64,000 nt of DNA from Extensimonas soli (GCF_029211265.1 NZ_JARGEL010000023.1:62001-126000), one strand, 5' to 3'; counted from the stretch's first letter, positions 9,076-19,507 are shown. Notes: generated by a model not told the origin, from the sequence alone. Numbers and translations are program-made.

Positions 9076-10611
9076 TCAGTTCAGGGCTGGGCCCGTCTTG
9101 GCAGCTGTAGGCACCGGGGTTTCCGACATTGCGCCTTCGCGCGGTTTGCGTGCGACCTTGGCCTCGCCCCAGCCGCCACCCAGAGCGCGGTACAGGTCCA
9201 CATACGACGTGAGCAGCGTGGTGCGCGTCTGCACCACGGCCTGCTGCGCTGCGTAATTGGTGCGCTGGGCGTCGAGCTCTTCGAGGTAGCTCGCATAGCC
9301 GTTGCGGTAGCGGTTGCGCACCACGCGCAGGGCTTCGGTCGAGGCCTGTTCACGCGCTTCGGTCTGCACCAGCTGGCGCTGCAGGGCGTCGATGGAGGCG
9401 AGCGCGTTTTCGACTTCGGCCAAGGCGTTGCGCACTGATTGTTCGTAGGCGAACACCGCCTGGTCGCGCTGCGCCGCGGCGACTTCGGTGCCGGCGCGCA
9501 GGCGGTTGCCTTGCAACACGGGCGTGAGGATGCTGCCGCCTATGCTCCAAAGCCGATAGGGCGCGTTGAACAGCTGGTCCCAGCTGAGGCCCTGCAAGGT
9601 GCCCGCAGCCGTGAGCTGCAGCGACGGCAGCAGCTGGTCGCGCGCGGCGGCGAGGTTGGCGTCGGCGGACACCACGCGCTGCTCGGCCTGGGCGATGTCG
9701 GGGCGGCGGCGCAGCAGTTCGGACGGCACACCGCTGTCGACGGCGGGCAGGTGCAGCGCGGTCAGCTCGGCGCCGCGCGCCACATCGCCGGGGTTTTCGC
9801 CGAGCAGCAGGTGCAGCGCGTTTTCCTGCAAGGCAACCGAGCGCTCGAGCGCGGGCACGGCGGCGGCAGCGGCAAGGTAGTCCGACTGGAACTGGATCCA
9901 TTCGGCGCGCGAGTTGTAGCCCATGTCGAGCAGGTGCTTGGCGCGGTCGAGAGACTCCTTGCGTGTGGCCAGGGTCACTTTGGCGATGTGCAGCTGCGCA
10001 TCGAGGCTGCGCAGGTTCAGGTAGCCGCTCGCGGCCAGCGCGGCCACCGACAGCGCGGCGGCGTCCAGCGCGTCCTGCTGGCCTTGCAGGTCGGCGAGCG
10101 CGGCGTCGCTCAGGCTTTGCAGCCGGCCCCAGAGATCGACTTCGTAGCTGGCCTGGATGCCGACCTGGTGCACGGTGGTGTCGGCAAAGCTGCCGCTGGG
10201 CGTGCGCGCGCGGCTGCGCAGCACGGGCTGGGCGCTGCCGCTCACGGCGGGCGCCTGGGCCGAGCGCGCGATGTCCAGCCGCGCCTGGTATTCGGCCACA
10301 CGCGCACGCGCCACGCGCAGGTCGGTGTTTTGCGCCAAGGCGCGCGCCACCACGTCGTTGAGCACCGGGTCGCCAAACGCTTGCCACCACTGCGCAGACA
10401 CTTGTGCCGTGGCCGCGCCTGCCGCCGCAGGGCTTGCTGCGCCCGTGGTGTTGGGCGCGCGCCAGCCGCCGGGCATGTGCAGCGTCGATGGCGGCGCCGG
10501 CTGCGGCGGCAGGGTGCAACCGGCGAGCAGCAGGGCGCACAGCAGACCCGAAGCAAGATGCTGTGCCGATGCGAAAGGCTGCCCCGCTGCGGTCCAGGCG
10601 GGGCGACTCAT
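9076..10611 (-). CDS. Efflux outer membrane lipoprotein, NodT family
   Basis: Outer-membrane factor of the MFS-type tripartite pump, 511 aa. The start at 10611 overlaps the HlyD stop by 4 nt and gives a lipoprotein signal with lipobox LLAGC (Cys32). Two OEP repeats are visible (ALAQNTDLRVARARVAEY and LLRRRPDIAQAEQRVVSA) and the C-terminal YLEELDAQRTNYAAQQAV is typical. It is the last gene of the operon MFS-MFS-HlyD-OMF. It is a different family member from the outer-membrane protein at 4645. Confidence 0.92.
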   Translation of the reverse strand: MSRPAWTAAGQPFASAQHLASGLLCALLLAGCTLPPQPAPPSTLHMPGGWRAPNTTGAASPAAAGAATAQVSAQWWQAFGDPVLNDVVARALAQNTDLRVARARVAEYQARLDIARSAQAPAVSGSAQPVLRSRARTPSGSFADTTVHQVGIQASYEVDLWGRLQSLSDAALADLQGQQDALDAAALSVAALAASGYLNLRSLDAQLHIAKVTLATRKESLDRAKHLLDMGYNSRAEWIQFQSDYLAAAAAVPALERSVALQENALHLLLGENPGDVARGAELTALHLPAVDSGVPSELLRRRPDIAQAEQRVVSADANLAAARDQLLPSLQLTAAGTLQGLSWDQLFNAPYRLWSIGGSILTPVLQGNRLRAGTEVAAAQRDQAVFAYEQSVRNALAEVENALASIDALQRQLVQTEAREQASTEALRVVRNRYRNGYASYLEELDAQRTNYAAQQAVVQTRTTLLTSYVDLYRALGGGWGEAKVARKPREGAMSETPVPTAAKTGPALN

Positions 10612-11876
10612 GGCTTTTGCTCCACCGGCGTCGCGGATGGCGCTGTGGGTTGCGTTGTGGGTTGCGTTGTGGGTTGCGCTGCGCTGCCGGCCGGCTTTTG
10701 GGGCTGGGCTGCCGTGTCGATGCTCACCACCACGGACATGCCGGGGCGCAGGCGCTCGGCCAGCGGCTGGTCGGGGGCTATGGCGATGCGCACGGGAATG
10801 CGCTGCGCGATCTTCACGAAATTGCCCGTGGCGTTGTCGGGCGGCAATACGCTGAACTCCGAGCCCGCTGCGGGCGAGATGCGCTCGACGTGCCCGTTGA
10901 TGCGCGTATGGTTGAGCGCATCGACGGTGAACCACGCCGGCTGGCCCACGGCGACGTTGGCCATCTGCGTTTCCTTCATATTGGCGATGACCCACAAGGT
11001 GTGCGGCACGAGCGCGGTGAGCTGCGTGCCCGCCGTGACATAGGCTCCCACGCGCACCGTCACCTGGCCCAGACGGCCGTCGCGCGGGGCGCGGATTTCG
11101 GTGTTGGCAAGGTCTATGCGTGCGAGCTGCAGCGCCGCCTGTGCGTTCGCGACGGCCGCTTCGAGTGCGGCGCGGTTGACTTCCACGGTGCGCAAATTTT
11201 CCTGCGCGATGCGCTGCGCGGCGTCGGCCTGCGTCACGCCCGCCATGGCCTGGGCGTGCGCGGCGAAGGTCTGGTCGCGCTCGCGTTCCGAAAGCGATCC
11301 GTCGGCCACCAGGGTCTTGATGCGGCGCCAGTCGGCGTCGGCCTTGAGTGCCTGGGCATGCGCGCTTTGCACCCCGGCCTTGGCTTGGGCGATGGCGGCC
11401 TCGGCGCTGCGGCGCTGCTGCTGGGCGTTGGCAAGCGCCGCCTTGGCCGTGGCGACTTGCGCCTCACCCTGCGCGACGCGCTGGCGGTAGATGCGGTCGT
11501 CGATCTTCACGAGCAGCTCGCCATGGTGCACGGTCTGAAAGTCCTGCACTGGCACATCCACCACGTAGCCGCTCACCTGCGGGCTGATCAGGGTGACCTG
11601 GCCGCGCACCTGGGCGTTTTCAGTGCTTTCGATGGGGGTGGTGAAGGGCGGCAGGCTCCAGGCGTAGAGCACCACCAGCACGCCCGCGAGGGCGATGAGT
11701 GCAAACACAAAGGCCATGATCAGGCGCTTGCGGTTTTCTGCAGGCGTGACCGGCGTGGATGGGCTGGGTGGGACGGCCGGTGGTGGTGCGGCAGGGGCGG
11801 CCGGAGCGGCTGCCGTGGGCGCAGTGGCTGCAGTGGGGGGAGAGGAGGGCGAATTGCTCATGGTTGTTGTGTGCAA
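10608..11876 (-). CDS. HlyD family efflux adaptor (EmrA-like)
   Basis: Periplasmic adaptor of 422 aa with a Pro/Ala-rich cytoplasmic tail (residues 1-45), one membrane helix (about 52-70), a biotinyl-lipoyl-like motif split around a long coiled coil (VRGQVTLISPQVSGYVVDV and later NTEIRAPRDGRLGQVTVRVG), and a beta-barrel tail. The EmrA-like layout fits pairing with a 14-helix MFS transporter. The C-terminus carries a low-complexity Pro/Thr/Gln stretch coming from a GGGTTGCGTTGT-like tandem repeat at about 10646-10680. It overlaps the outer-membrane gene by 4 nt. Confidence 0.92.
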   Translation of the reverse strand: MHTTTMSNSPSSPPTAATAPTAAAPAAPAAPPPAVPPSPSTPVTPAENRKRLIMAFVFALIALAGVLVVLYAWSLPPFTTPIESTENAQVRGQVTLISPQVSGYVVDVPVQDFQTVHHGELLVKIDDRIYRQRVAQGEAQVATAKAALANAQQQRRSAEAAIAQAKAGVQSAHAQALKADADWRRIKTLVADGSLSERERDQTFAAHAQAMAGVTQADAAQRIAQENLRTVEVNRAALEAAVANAQAALQLARIDLANTEIRAPRDGRLGQVTVRVGAYVTAGTQLTALVPHTLWVIANMKETQMANVAVGQPAWFTVDALNHTRINGHVERISPAAGSEFSVLPPDNATGNFVKIAQRIPVRIAIAPDQPLAERLRPGMSVVVSIDTAAQPQKPAGSAAQPTTQPTTQPTAPSATPVEQKP

Positions 11877-11910
11877 GTGATTTTGGAGCCGAGCAGGAAA
11901 AATGTGGGAA

Positions 11911-13554
11911 TCAGCGGGCCGCAGCAGCAGCCGGCACGGCCTTGGGCTTGTTCAGGCGCAGCCACAGCGCTTGCGCCAATACGAAGAACAGCACGAGTGC
12001 GGCAATGGCTGCGACGAGCAGGAAGAGGTCGTTGTAGGCGCGCACGTGGGCCTCGCGCGTGGCCGCTGCGGCCAGGCTGGCCATGCCCTGCACATTGTTC
12101 AGCACCGGATCGGTGGTGGTGTGGCTGTAGAGGCTGCTGCCCTGGTGGATGCGTGCGACGACTTGCGGCTCCAGCAGGCTCAGGTGCTCGACGATGTGGC
12201 TCGAATGGAATTTTTCGCGCCAGGTCTGGAAGGTGCCGAGCATGGCCGAGCCGAGCAGGCCGCCGACGTTCTGGCTGATGCCGAACAGCACGATGAAGCT
12301 GATCAGGTTGCGCGGCTGGGCAAGGATGCTGCCGATCTCGAGAAACATCACGGGCGCCAGAAACCAGGTGCCGCCAAAGGCCAGCAGGAACTGGCTCAGC
12401 ACCATTTGCGCGGGCCGTGTGAGGTTGGTTGCCTGGGAGTCCATCCAGGCACCCACAATGATCATGAGCAGCGACAGCACCACGGGCAGCATCAGGCGTT
12501 GTGGATTGAGCGTCAGGGTGCATACCACGATGCCTGCCACCGTGCCGGCGAACATCGCATAAAACATGGGCTGCATGTGCTCCACGCCCAGCCCCATGGC
12601 CTGCATCAGCCCGACGGCGCCCGTGGTCGATTGCTCGGCGAGCACGAAGCGCACGAGGGCCATCAGCAAACCCATGCGCAGCATGCCGGGGCTGACCCAC
12701 CAGCGCAGGTTGATGAGCGGGTTGGCGCGGTGGTGCTCGTAGTAGATGGCCGTGGCCACGAGGGCAATGCCGCCCGCCAGGGCCCAGCCTATCCAGGGCG
12801 TGTCAAACCACCACAGTGTGCGGCCCAGCGATAGCACCGCGCACAGCAGCGCCATGCCGGGGGCAAACAGCACGAAGGTGATGAAGTCGGCCTTTTCAAA
12901 GGTTTTGACGCGGTCGCCGGGCGGCAGCTTGAGCAGCAGCACACAGCCCAGCGAGATCAGCGACAAGCCGAGCTCGAACAAATACAGCCCGCGCCACTCC
13001 GAAAACTCCAGCATTTCCACAGGCAGGATGCGCGCGAGCGGCAGCGCCAGCGCCGTCAGGCTCACGCCGTAGGCCATGCCGCGCATGCGCCAGGCCGGCG
13101 GAAAACCCTGCAAGGTGTAGTAGATGCCCAGCGAACTGAGCGCCGCACCCGTCATGCCGTGGGCCGCACGCACGGCCAGGGCCGAGCCCAGATCGTTGGC
13201 AAACAGGTGGCCGAAGGTGATCAGGGCATAAAGTACGAGAAAAACCTCGGTGAACAGGCGCAGGCCGAATTCCTGGCGGAATTTGACGAGCAGCAGGTTC
13301 ATGGACACGTTGGTCATCACGTAGGCGGCGGGCAACCAGGCGATTTCCGCCGTGAAAACGCCCAAGGCGCCTTGCAGATTCTGCTGGTTGGCCGTGACGA
13401 GCGCATTGCTCAGGCCGCCCGTGAGCGTGATGATGAAGCCGACGACGGCGTAGGCCAGGCGTTTTGGGGGCGAATGCAGCGGCGTCGAGGGCGAGCCGGG
13501 CATCATGGGCCGTTCGTGCGGCAGCCATTGGCGGGGGGCGAAAGGATTTTTCAT
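11911..13554 (-). CDS. MFS transporter, DHA2-like (EmrB-type), downstream copy
   Basis: Inner-membrane drug:proton antiporter of 547 aa with about 14 predicted helices. It carries segments such as YVMTNVSMNLLLVKFRQEF and ALAVRAAHGMTGAALSS that are nearly identical to the neighbouring transporter at 13743-15359, so the two are tandem duplicates. The start at 13554 (MKNPFAPRQWLPHERP) matches the paralogue's start; the frame is open to 13608. The HlyD gene follows after 34 nt. A palindromic operator candidate sits 90-116 bp upstream of the start. Confidence 0.9.
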   Translation of the reverse strand: MKNPFAPRQWLPHERPMMPGSPSTPLHSPPKRLAYAVVGFIITLTGGLSNALVTANQQNLQGALGVFTAEIAWLPAAYVMTNVSMNLLLVKFRQEFGLRLFTEVFLVLYALITFGHLFANDLGSALAVRAAHGMTGAALSSLGIYYTLQGFPPAWRMRGMAYGVSLTALALPLARILPVEMLEFSEWRGLYLFELGLSLISLGCVLLLKLPPGDRVKTFEKADFITFVLFAPGMALLCAVLSLGRTLWWFDTPWIGWALAGGIALVATAIYYEHHRANPLINLRWWVSPGMLRMGLLMALVRFVLAEQSTTGAVGLMQAMGLGVEHMQPMFYAMFAGTVAGIVVCTLTLNPQRLMLPVVLSLLMIIVGAWMDSQATNLTRPAQMVLSQFLLAFGGTWFLAPVMFLEIGSILAQPRNLISFIVLFGISQNVGGLLGSAMLGTFQTWREKFHSSHIVEHLSLLEPQVVARIHQGSSLYSHTTTDPVLNNVQGMASLAAAATREAHVRAYNDLFLLVAAIAALVLFFVLAQALWLRLNKPKAVPAAAAAR

Positions 13555-13643
13555 GGAGACGCGAAAGCCAGGTGCGGCCATGCCTCCTCGACATCCCTCC
13601 CGGAGCATGGGGCCACAGAATCAAACGATAAAAATGCGCAAAC

Positions 13644-13670
13644 CAAAGATTGTTGCACAGACAATCTTTG
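13644..13670. promoter_or_regulatory. Perfect 10-bp inverted repeat, operator candidate between MFS paralogues
   Basis: CAAAGATTGT (13644-13653) and ACAATCTTTG (13661-13670) are exact inverted repeats with a 7-bp spacer. This shape is typical for MarR- or LysR-type dimer sites. No T-run follows on the minus strand, so a terminator is less likely. It lies in the gap between the two MFS genes and could give the downstream genes their own regulated promoter. Confidence 0.45.
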
Positions 13671-13742
13671 TCATGTGCGCAAATGCGAGGACTTGCATGG
13701 CGAAAGCGACAAGCCCGCCCAGTCTGCCGGCGGGCGACGGCG

Positions 13743-15359
13743 CTACTGCGATGTCTGCGTCAGGCGCTTGTGGAGGGCCTGGGCAAGCAAAAATGCCAGC
13801 GTGGCTGCGGCAATGGCCGCCACGAGCATGAACACGTCGTTGTAGGCCAGCACGTTGGCTTCGCGCGTGGCGGCAGCGGCGAGCGCATTGGCACCTTGGG
13901 CGTTGTCCAGTGCGGGGTCGGTGATGACGCGCTTGTAAGCCGCCGCGCCTTGCTGCAGGCGGGCCGCGACTTGCGGCTCCAGCGCGCTCAGGTGCTCGAC
14001 GATGTGGCTAGAGTGGAATTTTTCGCGCCAGGTCTGGAAGGTGCCCAGCAGGGCCGAGCCGAAAAGCCCCCCCATGTTCTGGCTGATGCTGAACAGCACG
14101 GAAAAGCTCACCAGGTTGCGCGGTTCGGTGCGCACCGCGCCAAGCTCCTGCAGCATGGCCGGCGCCAGAAACAGTGCGCCGCCGAACGCGAGCAAAAACT
14201 GGCTGGTTTCCATTTCATAGGGGCGGGTGAGGTTGCTGGCATGCGCGTCCATCAGCGCGCCCACCATGATCATGGTCAGCGCGATGATGATGGGCGCGCT
14301 CAGGTGCTCGCGCTGGAGCGTGAGCGCGCTGGTGACGACGCCCGCGAGCGTGCCCAGCAGCATCGCCATGAACATGGGGTGCATCTGCTCCAGGCTCAGG
14401 CCCATGGCCTGCATCAGGCCCACGGCGCCCGTGGTCGATTGCTCCGAGAGCCCGAAGCGCACCATGACCACGAGCATGGCCAGCCGGATCATGTTGCTGC
14501 TGCCCCACCAGCCCACATTGATCAAGGGGTTGCGGCGCAAGTGCTCGATGATCAAGGCCGCCGTCAGCAAGACGATGGCGCCCGCGAGCGCCCAGCCCAG
14601 CCACGGCGTCTCGAACCACCACAGGGTGCGCCCAAGAGACAGCACGCCGCACAGCAGCGCCATGCCCGACGCGAACAGGACGAAGGTGAGAAAGTCGAGC
14701 TTCTCATACACCTTGTACTGGTCGCCGGGCGGCAGCTTGAGCAGCAGCACGCAGCCCAGGCAGATCAGCGACAGCCCCATCTCGAACAGGTACAGGCCGC
14801 GCCATTCGGCAAACGACAGCAGCTCGAACGGCAGAATGCGCGCCAGCGGCAGCGCTAGCGAGGACATGCCCAAGGCCAGTGCCAGGCCACGTATGCGATG
14901 CGCACCAGGAAAGGCCTGCATGGTGTAGTACATGCCCAGCGAGCTGAGCGCTGCACCCGTCATGCCATGGGCGGCGCGCACGGCCAGGGCCGAGCTCAGA
15001 TCGTTGACGAACAAGTGTCCGAAAGCCACCAGGGCGTAGAGCACGAGAAATATCTCGGTGAAAAGCCGCAGGCCGAATTCCTGGCGAAACTTGACCAGCA
15101 GCAGGTTCATCGACACGTTGGTCATGACGTAGGCCGCGGGCAACCAGGCAATTTCTGTGGTGTAGGCGCCAAGCGCGCCTTGCAGGTAGGGTTGGTAGGC
15201 CGTGACGAGCGCGTTGCTCATGCCTGCCGTGACGGCGATCAGGCAGCCCACGATGCCGTAGGCCAGTCGCAGATGCGGCGGATGCGCCGGCGTGGAGGGC
15301 GAGCCGGGCATCGCCGGCCGCTCTTCGGGCCGCCATTCGTGCGGAGCGTAAGGGATCAT
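13743..15359 (-). CDS. MFS transporter, DHA2-like (EmrB-type), upstream copy
   Basis: Drug:proton antiporter of 538 aa, first gene of the efflux operon. ATG at 15359 (MIPYAPHEWRPEERPAMPG) aligns with the start of the downstream copy; the frame stays open to 16034 but that part is antisense to panC and not expected to be coding. Residues match the paralogue along the whole length, including the loop FQTWREKFHSSHIVEHLS. Both copies share one adaptor and one outer-membrane factor, so they may have split substrate ranges or act as alternative pumps. Confidence 0.9.
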   Translation of the reverse strand: MIPYAPHEWRPEERPAMPGSPSTPAHPPHLRLAYGIVGCLIAVTAGMSNALVTAYQPYLQGALGAYTTEIAWLPAAYVMTNVSMNLLLVKFRQEFGLRLFTEIFLVLYALVAFGHLFVNDLSSALAVRAAHGMTGAALSSLGMYYTMQAFPGAHRIRGLALALGMSSLALPLARILPFELLSFAEWRGLYLFEMGLSLICLGCVLLLKLPPGDQYKVYEKLDFLTFVLFASGMALLCGVLSLGRTLWWFETPWLGWALAGAIVLLTAALIIEHLRRNPLINVGWWGSSNMIRLAMLVVMVRFGLSEQSTTGAVGLMQAMGLSLEQMHPMFMAMLLGTLAGVVTSALTLQREHLSAPIIIALTMIMVGALMDAHASNLTRPYEMETSQFLLAFGGALFLAPAMLQELGAVRTEPRNLVSFSVLFSISQNMGGLFGSALLGTFQTWREKFHSSHIVEHLSALEPQVAARLQQGAAAYKRVITDPALDNAQGANALAAAATREANVLAYNDVFMLVAAIAAATLAFLLAQALHKRLTQTSQ

Positions 15360-15550
15360 GGGTGGAGAACCGAGGCGCGGCAATCGGGTGCTGCGTGCGG
15401 GTCTGTGCGCCTGTCGGACGACAAGCTTCTTGCCACCGCGCCTGTGCAAAAGCAGTGCAAAAAATTCTAGCCCTTTCGGGAGAATGCTGCTTGTGCGCTG
15501 CGCTTTTGTCCTGCCGAGCTGCGGGCCACCACTGCGCGGCCGCCGTTGCG

Positions 15551-16408
15551 TCAGAACTCGAGGTTGTCGATCAGCCGCGTGCCGCCCAGGCGTGCGGCAC
15601 CGAGCGCGACGAGCGTGCCTGGTGCGTCCTCGGCCGTGGCCGCTTGCAGGTCCAAGCGGCGGCGCACCGTCAGGTAGTCGGGCTGCCAGTCGCATACGCG
15701 CAGCGCGTCCATGGCCTGTTGTTCGAGCGCAGCGGCGTCGAGCGCATCCGCCGCGCGGGCCGCGCACCAGCGTTCGGCGAGCTCGTGCAGTGCTGCAGCA
15801 AGTGCCTTGGCCTCCGTGCGCTCGGCAGGGCCCAGGTAGTTGTTGCGCGAGCTCAGCGCGAGGCCATCCTCGGCCCGGCAGGTCTGGCCTGCATGCACTT
15901 CGATGGGTAGCGCGAACTGCCGCACCATCTGGCGGATCACCATGAGCTGCTGGTAGTCCTTCTGACCGAACACGGCCACCCCTGCGCGCTGGCCGAAGAA
16001 CACCGCGAGGAACAGCTTCATCACCACGGTGCACACGCCCGTGAAAAAGCCCGGGCGAAACTGGCCTTCGAGGATGTCGGCCAGGCGCGGGTCGGGGTGC
16101 ACCTTGAAGGTCTGCGGCTCGGGGTACATGTCGCTCTCGCGCGGCGCAAAGACGATGTCGCAGCCCGTGGCGCGCAGCTTGTCACAGTCGGCTTCCCAGG
16201 TGCGCGGGTAGCTGTCGAAGTCTTCGTGCGGCAAAAACTGCAGGCGGTTCACGAAGATGCTCACCACCGTCACGTCGCCCAGCGGCTTGGCCTGGCGCAC
16301 GAGCGAAAGATGCCCTTCGTGCAAATTGCCCATGGTGGGCACGAAGGCCGGGCGGCGGTAGGCGGACAGGGCTTGGCGCAGTTCGGGGATGGTGCGGGCG
16401 ATCAGCAT
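15551..16408 (-). CDS. panC: Pantoate--beta-alanine ligase
   Basis: ATP-dependent condensation of pantoate and beta-alanine to pantothenate, cytoplasmic, 285 aa. Signatures are FVPTMGNLHEGHLSLV with the nucleotidyl-transferase HxGH motif, the FGQKDYQQLMVIRQM segment and the KMSKS-like LALSSRNNYL. The start at 16408 (MLIARTIPELRQAL) is the family N-terminus; the longer frame to 16552 is not supported. panB lies 94 nt upstream on the same strand. Confidence 0.95.
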   Translation of the reverse strand: MLIARTIPELRQALSAYRRPAFVPTMGNLHEGHLSLVRQAKPLGDVTVVSIFVNRLQFLPHEDFDSYPRTWEADCDKLRATGCDIVFAPRESDMYPEPQTFKVHPDPRLADILEGQFRPGFFTGVCTVVMKLFLAVFFGQRAGVAVFGQKDYQQLMVIRQMVRQFALPIEVHAGQTCRAEDGLALSSRNNYLGPAERTEAKALAAALHELAERWCAARAADALDAAALEQQAMDALRVCDWQPDYLTVRRRLDLQAATAEDAPGTLVALGAARLGGTRLIDNLEF

Positions 16409-16502
16409 ACGAAAAGTGAAAGAGAAGACGGTAGGCGGCGGGCGGACGCAGGAGCAGGTGGCGACAGGATCGGGTGGGGCAGGCGAGAAAACGCAAGCCG
16501 CC

Positions 16503-17396
16503 TTACCACGCGTGCAAGGCATCGTCGGGAAAGCGCCCTTCCTTGACGGCATGCACGTAGGCTTCGATCGCGCCGCGCACGCTGCCCGCGTCCTGCATGA
16601 AGTTGTGCACGAACTTGGGCATCTTGCCCAGGTTCATGCCCAGCATGTCGTGCAGCACCAGCACCTGGCCGGCCGTGCCCTTGCCCGCGCCTATGCCTAT
16701 GGTGTGGCAGTGCTGCAGCTCTTGGGTGATGTCAGCCGCGAGTGCGGCGGGCACCATTTCGAGCACGAGCATGGCCGCGCCGGCTTGTTCGAGCTCGTGC
16801 GCGTGCTGGCGCAGCGTGCGCGCGGCGCTGTCGGACTTGCCCTGCACGCGGTAGCCGCCGAGCGCATGCACGGTTTGCGGCGTCAGGCCCAGGTGGCCGC
16901 AGACGGGGATGCCGCGCTGCACGAGGAATTCCACCGTCGGCGTGATCCAGCCGCCACCTTCGATTTTGACCATGTGCGCCCCCGCCTGCATCAGCGCGCA
17001 GGCGCTGCGCAGCGCCTGTTCGCGGCTTTCGGCGTAGGTGCCGTAGGGCAGGTCGGCCACCAGCCACGAGGTGCCCTGCACGCGGTGCAGCCCGCGCGCC
17101 ACGCTTTCGGTGTGATAGACCATGGTGTCCAGCGTCACGCCCACGGTGCTCGGCAGCCCCTGGCAGACCATGCCGAGCGAGTCGCCCACGAGGATGCATT
17201 CCACGCCCGCAGCGTCGGCCACGGCCGCGAAGGTGGCGTCGTAGGCCGTGAGCATGGTGATTTTTTCGCCCGCGGCGCGCATCTGCGCAAGGCGCGGCAG
17301 GCTCACGGGGCGGCGCTGCGGCAGCGGCGAGGCGGGCGGAATGGTGCCGTAGGGCGTGGCGCCGGAAGCGTTGGGCGAGGGTTCGGGTGCGGTCAT
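16503..17396 (-). CDS. panB: 3-methyl-2-oxobutanoate hydroxymethyltransferase
   Basis: First committed step of pantothenate synthesis: transfers a hydroxymethyl group from methylene-THF to ketoisovalerate. The protein has 297 aa, about 30 more than the core because of a Pro-rich leader. Conserved: [19 protein letters not shown], the metal-site [23 protein letters not shown] and [17 protein letters not shown]. It heads a panB-panC operon divergent from nadC. Confidence 0.95.
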   Translation of the reverse strand: MTAPEPSPNASGATPYGTIPPASPLPQRRPVSLPRLAQMRAAGEKITMLTAYDATFAAVADAAGVECILVGDSLGMVCQGLPSTVGVTLDTMVYHTESVARGLHRVQGTSWLVADLPYGTYAESREQALRSACALMQAGAHMVKIEGGGWITPTVEFLVQRGIPVCGHLGLTPQTVHALGGYRVQGKSDSAARTLRQHAHELEQAGAAMLVLEMVPAALAADITQELQHCHTIGIGAGKGTAGQVLVLHDMLGMNLGKMPKFVHNFMQDAGSVRGAIEAYVHAVKEGRFPDDALHAW

Positions 17397-17470
17397 GGCG
17401 GCTCCGAAAGGTGGGGGGAGAAAATTTGGGCGAGAGTCTATGCCAAGCCGAAGCGGCTATGCTTGCCCCC

Positions 17471-18355
17471 ATGACCGGTTCCAACATTTATTCCGACATT
17501 GATTTTTCTTCCGCTGCCGCCATGCAGGCACTCGCGCAGGCCGATGTGGCGCGCGCGCTGGCCGAGGACCTGGGGTCGGGCGATCTGACCGCGGCCCTGG
17601 TTCCCGCCGAGCGCCGGGCGCATGCGCGCATCCTCGCGCGCGAGGCCGCGGTGGTCTGCGGCGCGCCCTGGGTCGAGGCGGCGTTGCGTGCGCTCGACCC
17701 CAGCGTGCAGATCACCTGGCACGTGGCCGAGGGCCAGCGCTGCGCGCCCGATCAGGTCGTGCTCGAGCTGCAGGGCCAGGCGCGCGCGCTGCTCAGCGCC
17801 GAGCGCACGGCGCTCAACTTTTTGCAGCTGCTCTCGGCCGTGGCCACCAAGACCGCGCGCTACGTCGAGGCGGTGCAGGGCACGCGCGCGCGCATCGTCG
17901 ATACGCGCAAGACCTTGCCCGGGCTGCGCCTGGCGCAGAAGTACGCCGTGCGCATGGGCGGCGGCACCAACCACCGCATCGGTTTGTACGACGCCGTGCT
18001 CATCAAGGAAAACCACATCGCTGCGGCAGGTGGCGTGCGCGCAGTGCTACAAACAGCGCAGCAATTCGCGGCGCGCGCCAAGTTCATCCAGATCGAGGTC
18101 GAAACGCTCGCGCAGTTGCACGAGGCGTTGGAAGTCGGCGCCACCATGGTGCTGCTCGACAATATGGACTTGCCCACGCTGCGCGAGGCCGTGCGCATCA
18201 ACGCGGGCCGCGCCGTGCTCGAAATCTCGGGCGGCGTCACGCTCGCGAACCTGCGCGAGTTGGCCGAAACCGGCGTGGATCGCATCTCCATAGGCACCTT
18301 GACCAAGGACATCGAGGCGATCGACTATTCGATGCGCCTGCAGGAGCTCTCATGA
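17471..18355 (+). CDS. nadC: Carboxylating nicotinate-nucleotide pyrophosphorylase
   Basis: Quinolinate phosphoribosyltransferase of the de novo NAD pathway, 294 aa. Conserved: [37 protein letters not shown], the substrate-contact [20 protein letters not shown] and the C-terminal barrel [23 protein letters not shown] 17471 is used; ATG 17459 in the same frame is an alternative. The stop overlaps the nadA start by 4 nt. Confidence 0.95.
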   Translation: MTGSNIYSDIDFSSAAAMQALAQADVARALAEDLGSGDLTAALVPAERRAHARILAREAAVVCGAPWVEAALRALDPSVQITWHVAEGQRCAPDQVVLELQGQARALLSAERTALNFLQLLSAVATKTARYVEAVQGTRARIVDTRKTLPGLRLAQKYAVRMGGGTNHRIGLYDAVLIKENHIAAAGGVRAVLQTAQQFAARAKFIQIEVETLAQLHEALEVGATMVLLDNMDLPTLREAVRINAGRAVLEISGGVTLANLRELAETGVDRISIGTLTKDIEAIDYSMRLQELS

Positions 18356-19500
18356 CCACCGCATCCGTGATTCCCGTTTCGGCTCCGCTCAAAGAGGTTG
18401 AATACGAGCAACCCGTCGATCGCCTCGAAGGCGGGCCGGCGTGCTCGACCCGGCACGCCTGGGCGCGCGTGCCGCCCGAGCCTGGCCCCGCCGAGCGTGC
18501 TGCGCTCAAAGACAAAATCCGCCGCCTGCTCCAGGAGCGCAACGCCGTCATGGTGTCGCACTACTACGTGCATCCCGACTTGCAAGACCTGGCCGAGGAG
18601 ACCGGCGGCATCGTGAGCGACTCGCTCGAAATGGCGCGCTTCGGGCGCGACCACCCGGCGCAGACGCTGGTGGTCTCGGGCGTGCGCTTCATGGGCGAGA
18701 CGGCCAAAATCCTCTCGCCCGAAAAAACCGTGCTCATGCCCGACCTCGACGCGACCTGCTCGCTAGACCTCGGCTGCCCGATCGACGCATTCAACGCCTT
18801 TTGCGACGCGCACCCCGAGCGCACCGTGGTCGTCTATGCCAACACCAGCGCCGCCGTGAAGGCGCGCGCCGACTGGCTCGTCACCTCGAGCTGCGCGCTC
18901 GACATCGTGCGTGCGCTCAAGGACCAGGGCCACAAGATCCTCTGGGCGCCCGACCGGCACCTGGGCGACTACATCCGCGCCGAAACCGGCGCCGACATGG
19001 TGTTTTGGAACGGCGCCTGCATCGTGCACGACGAGTTCAAGGCCTTCGAGCTCACCGCGCTCAAGAAGGAGCACCCCGGCGCCATGGTGCTCGTGCACCC
19101 CGAAAGCCCGGCCGAGGTCATCGCGCTCGCAGACTTCGTGGGCTCGACCTCGGGCATCCTGCGCGCTGCGCGCGAATCCGAAGCGCGCGAATTCATCGTC
19201 GCCACCGACAACGGCATGCTGCACAAGCTGCGCACGCTCAACCCCGGCAAGGTGTTTTACGAAGCGCCCACGGCCGGCCGCAGCGCCACCTGCAAGAGCT
19301 GTGCGCATTGCCCCTGGATGGCGATGAACAGCCTGGCCGGCGTTGCGCAGGTGCTCGAGACGGGCGCAAACGCGGTGCACGTCGATCCCGCGCTGATCCC
19401 GCGTGCACGTGTGCCCATAGACCGCATGCTGGCATTCACCGCAGCGCTGCGCCAGGGCGAGCCCGTGATGCGCCTCGTGCCGAGCATAGGCGCGGCTTAA
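18352..19500 (+). CDS. nadA: Quinolinate synthase
   Basis: Radical-free [4Fe-4S] enzyme condensing iminoaspartate and dihydroxyacetone phosphate to quinolinate, 382 aa. Recognisable are [37 protein letters not shown], the cluster cysteines in [11 protein letters not shown], a second near TSSCALDIV and the third in [13 protein letters not shown]. It is translationally coupled to nadC. The aspartate oxidase gene nadB is not in the window. Confidence 0.95.
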   Translation: MTTASVIPVSAPLKEVEYEQPVDRLEGGPACSTRHAWARVPPEPGPAERAALKDKIRRLLQERNAVMVSHYYVHPDLQDLAEETGGIVSDSLEMARFGRDHPAQTLVVSGVRFMGETAKILSPEKTVLMPDLDATCSLDLGCPIDAFNAFCDAHPERTVVVYANTSAAVKARADWLVTSSCALDIVRALKDQGHKILWAPDRHLGDYIRAETGADMVFWNGACIVHDEFKAFELTALKKEHPGAMVLVHPESPAEVIALADFVGSTSGILRAARESEAREFIVATDNGMLHKLRTLNPGKVFYEAPTAGRSATCKSCAHCPWMAMNSLAGVAQVLETGANAVHVDPALIPRARVPIDRMLAFTAALRQGEPVMRLVPSIGAA

Positions 19501-19507
19501 GCGAGCT

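Noticed and set aside
10640-10685. GGGTTGCGTTGT-like tandem repeat in the HlyD gene as a CRISPR or regulatory repeat
   Set aside because: It is a short in-frame coding repeat giving a Pro/Thr/Gln tail. No CRISPR array or cas gene was seen anywhere in the window.
15360-16034. 225-residue N-terminal extension of the upstream MFS transporter
   Set aside because: It overlaps panC on the same strand in another frame, lacks homology, and the paralogue starts at the equivalent of 15359.
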